Shown: positions 13,858 through 23,645 of the stretch, in pieces
Layout of the letters: each line of letters opens with the position of its first letter
Position numbering within the stretch: position 1 is the stretch's first letter
Assembly: GCA_907164885.2 (NCBI GenBank)
Contig: OU015498.1
Location: forward strand, 87,299,142-87,363,141
Length of the DNA stretch: 64,000 nt
DNA from: Dolomedes plantarius
Lineage: Eukaryota > Arthropoda > Arachnida > Araneae > Dolomedidae
Reading direction: 5' to 3'
Position numbers and translations under genes: made by a program
Notes under the pieces: generated by a model
Told to the model about the DNA's origin: nothing
Seen by the model: only the letters and a program-made list of their open reading frames with translations
The model's database searches: none

Positions 13858-14940
13858 TTAGGATATGCCTATTTTTAACAATGCTAAGACCTTATTCATT
13901 TTGACCGCCTGGTGCCAGGACGAAAAATGTAGAAAGAGGGACATGTTGGAAGACTGAATTATGTACGCTTCTAAGTATGGATACATACTGTCGGAGGGCT
14001 TTTCAAGGTGACGACAGCCGATAACAGTGTACCCAAACATACACACAAAAGAAGTATATGAAGTCCCCCCCCCCCCTTCACGAAAAGGAAAAATACCATG
14101 CGCAACTACCACTGTGAGGTATAAATACGAGCTCAGGTTGAAGATGGGGTGAATATGTTTCTGGGGCAAAAGTGTAACTATAACTGTGTTGGGGAAAGGA
14201 CACTTTTATTCCCCACTTTTTTTTCACCATTCGAACGGGGGTGCATCGCCCCTGGGTCTCTCACCCAGATGTCAGTCGAGTGACGATGTGCTCATCAAAG
14301 AGCCCAGTGAGGTAGAAGAAGCGAGTATTGATAGAAAAGTAACGGCATAAAAAAATCCGAAAATTTGTATTATTGAGAGCAAAAAAAAATTTTTTTTCGA
14401 TGGGCCAAAAAAAGGAATAAAATAATGCTCCGTTTCTTTCAGTGAAACATTCGTGAATATTTTTTTTTTCATACAAATTTTTCATACGGGTCGATTGAAA
14501 ATCAAGCAACCGGATGATACAAAAAATTATTCGGAATTTTTTTTTTCCCTCTTCCATTCCATATCGAGGCGCCTACCATATGCTTGCCGAGACTCTTCAA
14601 CTTAAGCAAGACTTTGTATTTGCCCGATGAAATTTTATAGACGTGAAATTTGTCGTATTCGAGTGGCAGCGGGGGTAAAAAAAAATCCCTGTTAGAATAC
14701 ACTTAAGATTGAAAAGAGGATTCCGAAAAAAAAATATATATATATATTTTGACCCTTGCGGATTAGAAGGACTTTAACGCATACTAATTTCCCCTTAATA
14801 GGCTTGCGGTGGGAGCTTTGACCGTTTAAAACACTGTTTACCATAAAAGGGGTCGACACGAGTCGAGGGGGATGGTAGGAAAAGAATCCGTTAAAGTATT
14901 CATAACTTTCAAAGGAGGATTCGCACCGGAAAAGTGACAC
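13858..14940 (-). pseudogene. Block of broken reverse-strand open frames, unrecognised
   Basis: Successive reverse-strand open frames tile this segment: 14692-14940, 14502-14702, 14261-14557 and 13858-14169. Frame changes fall at A/T homopolymers near 14390, 14460, 14540 and 14690. The predicted peptides have ordinary composition, for example EYDKFHVYKISSGKYKV and RMKNLYEKKNIHECF, unlike the Phe/Ile/Lys noise elsewhere. This could be a decayed coding region disrupted by homopolymer indels. I recognise no family, and chance open frames in a less AT-rich segment remain possible. Two adjoining GC-rich hairpins lie at 14237-14267. Confidence 0.3.
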
Positions 14941-15152
14941 GCGTGTAACTTTCAGGCGGGGGCTAAAGTTAGGAGGCGCCCGCTTGAGAGAAAGGGAATT
15001 AAGTGTCTCTTAGGTTGGTGGACTCTCAAGTGCTCATCAGCAGCTGAATGTGTCAAAGAACTAAAAATTGCCGTGGGCTTAACAGTTCCATACACGCCAG
15101 CCATACATGTCGTCGTCCTTCCTTGAATTTTAAATTATTTCACTTGCAGCCG

Positions 15153-15445
15153 GATCCGCAAAATAAAGAACCCCGAGTCAGGATAAATTTTACTTAAACT
15201 ATAGAATTTCCGTTCATGGTTTTAGTTCTATAGACAATGTTTTTTACAGATCATTTGTTTGGGATAAACCAATCCCTCTTGGGTTGCTGAACTGTCGAGA
15301 TCCGCAAAATAAAGGACCCAGAGTCAGGATAAATTTTACTTAGACTATAGAATTTCCGTTCATGGTTTTAGTTCTATAGACAATGTTTTTTTACAGATCA
15401 TTTGTTTGAGATAAACCAATCCCTCTTGGGTTGCTGAACTGTCGA
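15153..15445. repeat. Tandem duplication, two 146-147 bp copies
   Basis: Copy 1 (15153-15298) and copy 2 (15299-15445) both run from GATCCGCAAAATAAAG to GGGTTGCTGAACTGTCGA. Only a handful of substitutions and a one-base T-run difference separate them, so this duplication is recent compared with others in the window. Confidence 0.97.
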
Positions 15446-16790
15446 GTGGTCGTCCAAATCCTGAATAGGAAATGGGAATGAAATTTTTGGGTGCATATCT
15501 ACCTTACAATTCTTTGCTCTCGTTATCCTTCTGGTGTCGTTCAACGTCGTCAGTTGCATTTATATTTTGCAAAATAGAGAAGCAGAGAGCTTATGTACTT
15601 GAATGCATTATACGTTCATTGACTGCTCTATACCAGGTGTTGTTAGACAGGAAATCAAAATTGCATTTAAAAAAATGATCAGTGGTTATTAAAGTTGAAT
15701 TTTGGAAAACTTCAATTCAAATCTGATGTTTTAACTAGAAGCTGCATTCAACTTCTTGCACTAAACGAAATCCATTATGCGTTCATTAAATTAATAACAT
15801 CTGGTGTCTTTATATTGAACAATCCACGAAGAGAATCTTTAAATGTATTTCATCATTTCTGCCCTGTAGCGAGACAAAACAAAAATGCTTTGGGGAATCC
15901 CAAAAGGAACCGGTTGTCAATAATATTTAGCTCTTATTTATAAAATCCTATGTATTAAGGTAGTAGTGTTACTCCCGAAGAAATCTAAAATTTTTATTGT
16001 GGTAATTACTAAGAAAGTCTCAATCTACATCAGTAAAATAAAAGTATGAAGAAATCATGCGCAAATATGCATAAAGTAGCTTGACTGATAGATGTTTAAC
16101 CCTGGGGGCAAAAATTTTCAAGTCACAGATATCTACTACTTCTAATCGAAGAGATCATGTACAGCTGATGTTATTTGAAATGAGTATTGTGAACTTATTA
16201 TACCGGAGCTTTGGTTTTAGTGAATAAAAAATGGCCGGATTATGAAAATACTGGTTAGGGGACACAGACAGAGCATCAATTTTATAATATACATACCTTT
16301 CTGACACCTGAACGCTAAAATAAATTTAGAGTTTCAGAGATTTCATAATATAAGAGTAGAAACTGTTCAATTCACTTTTAGAGTTCATATTTTTAATATA
16401 ATAAAATCTGTTTATAATCAAGTTTCATATCATTAATTACATTTTCTCGAATTTTTTAAGCGCCACGTGTTGATTCCTTACAGAAATAATACTGCCTACT
16501 CGCATTTTCTTAATTCCAAGAGAGATAATTTATAATCAGTTGGGATTTAAATTCCATAAAACTATTCACCAATAAATTATTTTAAAATCTGCTTTTAAAA
16601 CTAGATCGTGTCAAAAATACGACTTGATTCATATGAAGTTTCATTTCATATATACACATATGCATGTTCAATGATCACCATTCCCGCATTCTACATTCTC
16701 TCTCTTAGGAATGAGTGAGAATAAAGTTTTTTCAGCCTATTTACCACAGAAGTATGTCAAATATTAAACAAGGTAGATATTTCTCTTATA
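15446..16790. other. AT-rich DNA, nothing recognised
   Basis: Two short forward open frames (15472-15678 and 15695-15943) match no family I know and have no coding support. No RNA gene or transposon terminus was identified. Confidence 0.5.
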
Positions 16791-16792
16791 TT

Positions 16793-17125
16793 ACCTTACA
16801 AGATATATGTTACCAGATATAACGAAGAAGGAACGTTGGCTAAAAGTACAAACGACTCCTCCAAAGAGAAATGAAGTTTCTTGTTCATATTTTTCAAACA
16901 TATCCACCAAATCCATGCATTTAATACACGTACCCCGGTACAGTTATACGAACTGTATAACCTTACAATATATACTTACCAGATATATCGAAGAAGGAAC
17001 GTCGACTAAAAGTACAAACGACCTCTCCAAAGAGAAATGAAGTTTCTTGTGCCATATTTATTAAACATATCCACTAAATCCACGCATTTAATATACGTAC
17101 CCCAGTACAGTTATACGAACTGTAT
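16793..17125. repeat. Tandem duplication, two copies of about 167 bp
   Basis: Copy 1 starts at 16793 and copy 2 at 16960. Both share GAAGAAGGAACGT, CTAAAAGTACAAACGAC, AAAGAGAAATGAAGTTTCTT and CAGTTATACGAACTGTATA. The last motif is itself a short inverted repeat. Scattered substitutions show moderate age. Confidence 0.95.
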
Positions 17126-17739
17126 ATCAAGTAACATCATGAAACAGTTGACTGTACATAAATTAAGAGTAAGGCTGATAGATTAGCTGAGTATTAAGAA
17201 ATGTTTGATACTTTGTTTAGTAAATTATTCCTCGAATAAAAATTCTAATGAAAAAAAAATTCCCTGAAATTATTTGACCAAAATTAATGTCATGTACGCT
17301 TCTTGATCCTAAATATACCTCCAAGACTCGAAAATCTTAAAAAACAAAGCCTTCGTAAACGCATATATTACAGGAATGTTTTCAGAACTATCAACATGAT
17401 ATACTTCTTACGCAGTATGCAGGTATTTAAAAACGCATATACCTCTACATGCGAGACGTGCGTGCTCAAATGTATTTGTAGATGGGCGCATGACAATAAT
17501 ATTTCATCCTGCTTCATTATGATAATTCAACCACCGCTTAAGCGATGAAATCATTCACCGTATTGATTAATGAAAAATATAATTAAGAAAAAATGAAAAA
17601 AAACACTTTTTTTTTCCTTTTTTTTTGTTTTCATACAAATGTAACTTTTTTTGTATTCCGCTCAAATATAACTCCGTATAAAATTATCGCAAAGTTAACT
17701 GAAATTCTATTCTATTATTATCAGCAGATTTCCCAAAAC

Positions 17740-17960
17740 CATTCATTTTGTGCAAAGCTTTGCGGAGGAGAGGGGGGGGGGGAGAGAGAGAGAAAGAAAA
17801 AAAATGCCGAATCTAGGTGTGTCCATTGGCGATGACGTCACGCATGTTCTACCTGGCCGATGAAAGCTCACCTGGAGTCATCATCATTTACCTAGGCTCC
17901 GCCTACGGGGCCCCACCCTAGTTTGTGGTGGGGAAAACTGAAGAGGTTTCTTTCGCGAGA
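17740..17960. promoter_or_regulatory. Promoter-like GC island with CRE, CCAAT and E-box motifs
   Basis: A purine run (17767-17797) is followed by ATTGG (inverted CCAAT, 17825-17829), the palindromic cAMP response element TGACGTCA (17833-17840) and CACCTGG E-boxes (about 17870). A GC-rich stretch with GGCTCCGCC and GGGGCCCCACCC ends at about 17935. The segment stands out sharply from its AT-rich surroundings and has no repeat copies elsewhere in the window. Clustering of these motifs at this spacing is typical of animal core or proximal promoters. No first exon can be identified on either side, so the assignment is inferred. Confidence 0.4.
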
Positions 17961-18455
17961 TAGTTTCTTAATAAACGGCTGATGTTACCTCACTGAAATT
18001 ACTTGGTCAAATAATAATGTCTACCGAGTTACGAAATTGGCCTCTTTAAAAAATTGGCCTGTATAATACAACACGCTAGTGGCTACCGAATTGGACAAGG
18101 GTGTTTTTTTTATATATATGTATATATATATATATAAACTTTTAATCCTTCTCCCTTTTTTAATCTATAGAGCGTAATAGAAAGTTAATAAAATCTTTTC
18201 GGATAAATGTGAGAGGAAGTGGCCAATTTTTTATGCCTGTTTTAACTTTTATTTTTTTATTGGGGAATCATCCTAGATTTTATTAAGAAGGCGGAAAATG
18301 TACTTCATAAATTACCTAAAAATGTGTATTAAAATCTAAAGAACAGACATTTAATCACTAAGCAGAATATTCCCTCCTTAGGAAAGGTTTTAGCAGTGTT
18401 ATAGTTTACCACGCAAAGGGTCTCACCGTCCTCCTCTTTCTCTCTCTATGTATAC

Positions 18456-18460
<5 letters not shown>

Positions 18461-18512
<52 letters not shown>
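18461..18512. repeat. (TA)n tract
   Basis: Pure TA dinucleotide tract that directly abuts the terminus of the small pogo-like MITE at 18513. Confidence 0.95.
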
Positions 18513-18516
<4 letters not shown>

Positions 18517-18597
18517 GAAACTTCTATAGCCGGCCACCCCTCAAAACGACCCCACTTTTTCGGAATCGTTACTAATCGTCATAGAGAAATTTCACTG
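18513..18597. mobile_element. Very short pogo/Tigger-like MITE
   Basis: The left end AGTGAAACTTCTATAGCCGG is mirrored at the right by CGTCATAGAGAAATTTCACTG, giving inverted termini around 25 bp. It is flanked by TA. The termini match the family of the element at 59253 (CAGTGAAACTTCTCTGGCC). Too short to code. Confidence 0.75.
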
Positions 18598-18607
18598 TAT
18601 ATATGTA

Positions 18608-18939
18608 CAGTCGAACCCCGCTATAGCGAACCCGGTATATAACGAACTCACGGATATAACGGTAGAAAATTTTTGTCTCACCATTTTCCTGTTGTACGTA
18701 ATTTAATTAGTATTGTGTCAGTTTAATGTTATCAATTTTAGTCGATTTAATTCATTAATGATCACTTTTAATAGATTTTATCATTTTTAATACATCATTA
18801 TTGAATACACATTGCAACTAATGAGTTATACATTTTGCAAACTCTAGCATTTTTCTAAACGGTTCGGATGTAAAGAACCACCGGATAAAGCGAACAGAAC
18901 CTTTCGTCCCTTGAAGTTCGTTATAACGGAGTTCGACTG
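18608..18939. mobile_element. pogo/Tigger-like MITE with TA target duplication
   Basis: The left terminus CAGTCGAACCCCGCTATAG and the right terminus GTTATAACGGAGTTCGACTG are inverted copies, and TA flanks both sides (18606-18607, 18940-18941). Subterminal ATAACGAAC and GCGAAC motifs recur near both ends. At 332 bp it carries only an AT-rich interior. pogo-group elements target TA and have termini of this form, so the superfamily call is fairly secure. Confidence 0.85.

Positions 18940-18941
<2 letters not shown>

Positions 18942-19034
<93 letters not shown>
18942..19034. repeat. (TA)n tract
   Basis: Pure TA tract starting immediately after the right end of the pogo-like MITE. Confidence 0.95.
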
Positions 19035-19038
<4 letters not shown>

Positions 19039-19420
19039 TGTGGGTGCGTAAAACAGTATAATGGGAATAACTCTTCGGCATTCAATAATTTATCTCTCAT
19101 ATCAATTTGCTTTTCTGTCATATCTTGTTTTTTCCTTTATCTTCGAAATATTTTTCTTCTTACAAATGAAAGGGCGCTAATTTCCGCCTAGCTGTGCGGA
19201 TTTTATGTATGTAAAAAAATCTGTTACAATCTTTAATTATTTAATTAATGAAAATCCAAAAGTTTATATATATGTGTGTGTGTGTGTGTGTTTGTTTGTT
19301 TGTGTTTGTGTTTGTAAATATAAAGGGTAGTTTACAATATGATCAAAATAAAGATCAGTAACCCCCCCCCCCCCCAAAAAAAAAAAGTATATTAAGCCTC
19401 CGTGTTTCTGAAATAACGCA

Positions 19421-21330
19421 GTATAAATGTTCTTGTAGCTAAGATATTGTCACTAAATGGAACATGACTTACATAACAAATTTCAAAATACTTGTGACTC
19501 TTCTTTGGCCCTCATAATGATTATTGATGAGAAAACATGAATGAAAGAAACCCTTTTTTGTTTTGGCATCTAAATCTTATCTATTTTCTTATCTCAGATG
19601 TTAATTTTAATGACTGCAATTCAGTCGTCATATATAAATAAAATACCTGACAAGGTTCCATCCAGGAGTTTAGTTTTCCCATTTTAGTTTTCTATTTATT
19701 TTCTCTTGACTCAGAGATTTTTGAAGAGTTTTGTTTGGTTTCTTTAATCTTATTTACCTTAATTATAGACGTCCAATGATTAATGGAGGAACAGATTCTG
19801 CATTCTCAATTACCGTTTTGACTTGTGTGTTATGAAGAAAAGGAAATCATGGAGCAAGGCTTTAATATAATAACTCGCACACAATTATAGATCAATTATA
19901 GAGTAGAAGGTAAAAAAAAATATTAAAAGGTCTGCCCTTGAGCTGAAAACCATAAGAGAAATTTACGATGATCAAAGAGGTTCCGTACTTTTTAAGAAAT
20001 GTTATTTTCTTTTAATTTCTTTTTGCCATTGAAGTAGCTACAAATGGAGATCTAGGTGAGTTAGGATCTGAAAGTCTGGAATTAGCTATTTCACTTTATT
20101 TTTTAATTACGCAAACTCATCTTGGGTACTGGCTTTATTGCTCTTTGATTCGACATATACAAGCTGTTTAAATATATGATATTAGAATATAATACTGTTA
20201 ACCTGTTCCTTACGGGGTGGGATAGCATGTATCGCAAGAATATGGGCCCAAGAATGAATATATATATATATATATATATACAGTGCCGTAACTAGGCAGG
20301 GGCAACAGGGGCACCCTCCAGGGCCCAATTGGAAGGGGGGGCCAAAATGCATGTATTTGTTTTATTATTTTCCAAAACCTACTAATTAATGGGCCCTATA
20401 TATATATATAGATATATATATACCCTCTTAATGGTCATTCTACAAAGGGGGGTATGAAATCTCCCGTTCTAAAGAGGCAATTGGAAAAAATGGGCCCGTA
20501 AGCTAAAGGTTAAAAATACATATATTAAAAAAAATTTCTAAAAAATTTGTTGAAAAAATTTGTAAGCTGTAGAAAAATGTCTAACTATTTTCATTTAGTA
20601 GTTAAAATGTCTACGAATTTTGATAACTATAAACATATTTTGTATTTTAGGGGAGTATCAGTTTCTCACATCATTTTATTTCAAGTTTTCCAACAGATTT
20701 CTTTTTCCAGAATTTACAAAATCACTCTTAAATTCCAAATTGAAAGGTCATTACTTATTTACTATCGTAAATTTCTCTTGTAGTATAGTTTTCAGATCAA
20801 GAACAGCCCTTTTAATATTTTTTACCTTCTATCATACAATAATTGCTCTATAATTGTGTGCCAGTTATAATATGATGCCAGTTATAATATGCCTTTCTCC
20901 ATGATTTCCTTCACTTCATAATACTCAAGTAAAAACAGTAATTGCGAATGTAGGATCTGTTCCATCATTAATCATTGGACGTCTGTAATTAAGGTAAATA
21001 ACATTAAAAACAACCAAACAAAACTCGTCAAAAATCTATTATAGAGGAGAGAAAGGAAAAAAATAATTAAATTGAAAAACTAAACTCCTGGTTGGACCCA
21101 TGTCCTATATTTATGTATATATGACGACTGAATTGCAGTCATTAAAATTAACATCTGAGATAAGATAACAGATAAGATTTAGATGGGGGAAAAAAGTTTC
21201 TTTCATTCATGCTCTGTCATCAATGGTCATTACGCGGGCCAATCAAAGAACAGCCAAAAGAATTTCGAAATGATATTATGTAAGTTGCCCCTTGTTGTGA
21301 CAATATCTTAACAACAGGAGCATTTATATA
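19421..21330. mobile_element. 1.9-kb foldback structure, arms about 550-570 bp
   Basis: The left arm (19421-19972) and right arm (20757-21330) are inverted copies. Shared landmarks include GACTGCAATTCAGTCGTCAT (left) with ATGACGACTGAATTGCAGTC (right), TCCAATGATTAATGGAGGAAC with its inverse near 20965, and TGAAAACCATAAGAGAAATT with its inverse near 20770. Arm divergence is visible but modest. The 780-bp spacer holds a hAT-like terminus (20281) and TA tracts. No protein domain is recognised in the arms. It may be a foldback transposon or an inverted duplication. Confidence 0.9.
20259..20525 (+). mobile_element. hAT-like left end plus a dispersed repeat, bordered by (TA)n
   Basis: CAGTGCCGTAACTAGGC at 20281 looks like a hAT left terminus, and no matching right end was found. 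The segment 20424-20525 (from CCCTCTTAATGG to GTAAGCTAAAGGTTAAAA) recurs inverted at 49525-49632, and both copies border TA tracts. The interior is short and non-coding. Confidence 0.6.
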
Positions 21331-21599
21331 GACTCCAATAGGTGAGATACCTGTGGAGGACACTGATCAAAAACACACAGCTTTGTAATCCACAACTAAA
21401 ATTCAAACTAACCACTATATTATAATAGTAATTACAGTTCATCAGACCGGGGAGAATTAGGTGCAATTGCCTCTGTAGAGGCAATTAGGAATTGTCTATG
21501 TTAAGAATGAACAGTGTCAAATTGTTTTATCAGATATTACGGAGATGACAGACTTTAAATGAACAGAAACCTTAGTGGGACTCATTGTTCGTGTTATAA

Positions 21600-21957
21600 A
21601 TTAAGAGAGTTATTTGGTGTCTCTAAAATGCCCAGATATAAAATAGTGGCCGAGTTTAGACTAGCCACTGGCCATGACTGTCTCCTGGAACATTTGCACC
21701 GCTTTAAACATTGTTTCTAGTCCTTTCTGCAGAATCTGTGACTTGGGACGGGTTATGAACTGTGAACATTTGTTTGCATTGCCCTGCATTGACTAAACGT
21801 TCTCTTGTGGACAGTTACTGGGAGGCCAGAGGACTCTGGATTCAATGGACTATTTGCTGCAGCTTTTTTCGTTTTTTGTGTTTCCTGTGTTGTTATTTTT
21901 TCTGGCTGTAGTTGTCTTTTAATCTGTGTCATTGGAAATAAAATAAAAAATAAATGA
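21600..21957 (+). pseudogene. Non-LTR retrotransposon 3' end, C-terminal ORF remnant
   Basis: Conceptual forward reading starting near 21632 gives VAEFRLATGHDCLLEHLHRF, then after frame changes CRICDLGRVMNCEHL and CPALTKRSLVDSYWEARG. This order (TGHDCL, then Cys-x2-Cys, then His-x4-Cys-Pro-Ala-Leu, then a YWEAR block) is the RNase-H-distal C-terminus I associate with arthropod Jockey-like non-LTR elements. Stops at about 21718 and 21748 and at least two frameshifts make it dead. The tail ends in an A-rich segment (about 21938-21957), consistent with target-primed insertion and 5' truncation. It starts just outside the right arm of the foldback structure. Confidence 0.7.
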
Positions 21958-22689
21958 AGGAAGTGAACATCTCAGTAGAAGTTTGTTTCTATATAAGAAT
22001 AAAAACCTGACATTAGCAGTATATATTCTTTTTGTTCTGTATAATTTAAAAGTTTTCAAGAATTTAAAGTATATTTTTATATTAACCGCAGCCCATCTGC
22101 TAGAAAATCCTTTTTCTAACTCTTTCTAAAGAATGCTTTCATGATTGTGGAATAAAATACATACGATCGTCATAAAAGTTTCATAACTCGGGTAATTTGA
22201 GAACATTGCAGTTTTCAATTTAAATGCTGAAAGCAAGGGAATTTCCTGCAATTAATTCCTGCAAGCATTCTACAATAAAAGTATTTCCTAGAATAAAACT
22301 TTTTTGCGAGCTGGACCTTTCGATTCTCATAGACGGCAACTTCCTTTGAAGAGTGCTAAAGACAATCAGTTCAAAACCGAACCTTTGTAGTGGCAAGCTG
22401 AAAGAAAAAAAAATACTCTCCGTCTTTAAGATTCCGACTCCTAGGATTCTTCATAGGCCCTAGTGCCCCTGGAGAGTACTATATTTAAGGAAATTTCTCT
22501 ATAATTTTTTTGCTGAAAAGATATAAATGAGAGAATATATATTGACTATATTTTTGGAAGCTTATTGCTTTTCTATAAAATTTCCATAAATCTTGGAAAA
22601 TGCAATTTCCCTTTCATCTCTTAAATGTTACACAGTATAACAGATTTTACACATTATACTGCTTTTTATACAACATACTTTTACTGTTA

Positions 22690-22913
22690 CTGTTATTTAT
22701 ACAACATAACAGAAATTAATAATATTCATTTTGCTATTATATTTTATAACACAACTGAAATTAATAAGTGTTCTTTGCTATTATATTTATAACACAATTC
22801 AAATTAATAAGTGTTTTTTTTACTATATATTTTATAACACAATTGAAATGAATAAGGGATTTTTGCTATTTTATTATAACACAATTGAAATTAATAAGTG
22901 TTTTTTGCTATTA
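22690..22913. repeat. Minisatellite, unit about 45 bp (left part)
   Basis: About five imperfect units of the form TATAACACAATTGAAATTAA plus TAAGTGTTTTTTGCTATTAT. One more unit resumes at 23597-23645, so the array is split by the Helitron between. A forward frame stays open through the units because the period is near a multiple of three. It yields a repeated NTIEINKCF-like peptide and is not evidence of a gene. Confidence 0.9.
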
Positions 22914-23596
22914 TCTATATATATATAAAACAGTTATCCGTAACTGACTCACTGACGGACATACAACGCACAGACCAACCAGCTGACCTAAAGGCTGAAA
23001 TTTTGCTTGGTGATTCTTCTTATGGTGTAGGGGTGCACTAAGAAAGATTTTTAAATATTCTTATTAGATTTTTTTAAATTAAATTTTTAAGCTGTTTTTT
23101 GTAACTTTTTTTAAGTTTGCATTTAAAATAATAATTTGAGGGTTATAAAATTTGTATCATTAGAAATATCATAAAAATTCCTTTAAAATGTAATCTTTTT
23201 CGAATCTTTACCTCGATTTTCTCATTTTTGGTGAATTTTTAAAGATTAATTTTTAGAATTTAATTTATTAAATGCTGATCACATGATTTCTTTTTCTAGT
23301 ACTTTAACTAAATTTATCGTCACGTGCATAACAACTAATAGACAAAAAAAAAATACTTTTTTTTCTCTCTACTGCAGCAGATGAATTGGATATTATCCAG
23401 AAAAAAATAAATATCCCTTACAATTTTTTTATAAAAAATATATATATATATATATATATATATTTTACATCAATTGTATACATTGGACTGTCGATTTATA
23501 TAACTATATATATTTATTTTTTTGCATTAATTGCATACATTGACCGTTGTATTTAATTTGAATGTACTCCGTAGCGAAGTGCGGGTTTTCAGCTAG
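22914..23596 (+). mobile_element. Non-autonomous Helitron, copy 1
   Basis: Begins TCTATATATATATAAAACAG and ends GCGGGTTTTCAGCTAG, with a short hairpin (CCGTA...TGCGG) upstream of the end. These are the TC start, CTRR end and 3' hairpin of Helitrons. The host base before is A and after is T, the canonical A|T insertion site. Joining the flanks restores an intact minisatellite unit (GCTATTA plus TATTTTATAA), so the boundaries are exact to the base. The 683-bp interior has no Rep/helicase coding and contains a TA tract at 23431-23462. Two relatives occur at 45666 and 49435. Confidence 0.93.
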
Positions 23597-23645
23597 TATT
23601 TTATAAGATAATTGTAATTAATAGGGCCTTTTCCTATTACAATGT
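23597..23645. repeat. Minisatellite, resumed unit after the Helitron
   Basis: TATTTTATAAGATAATTGTA followed by ATTAATAGGGCC continues the unit interrupted at 22913. Confidence 0.85.

Noticed and set aside
22731..22928. 65-codon frame with repeated NTIEINK peptide
   Set aside because: Produced by the minisatellite with a period close to a multiple of three, and ends at the Helitron insertion.
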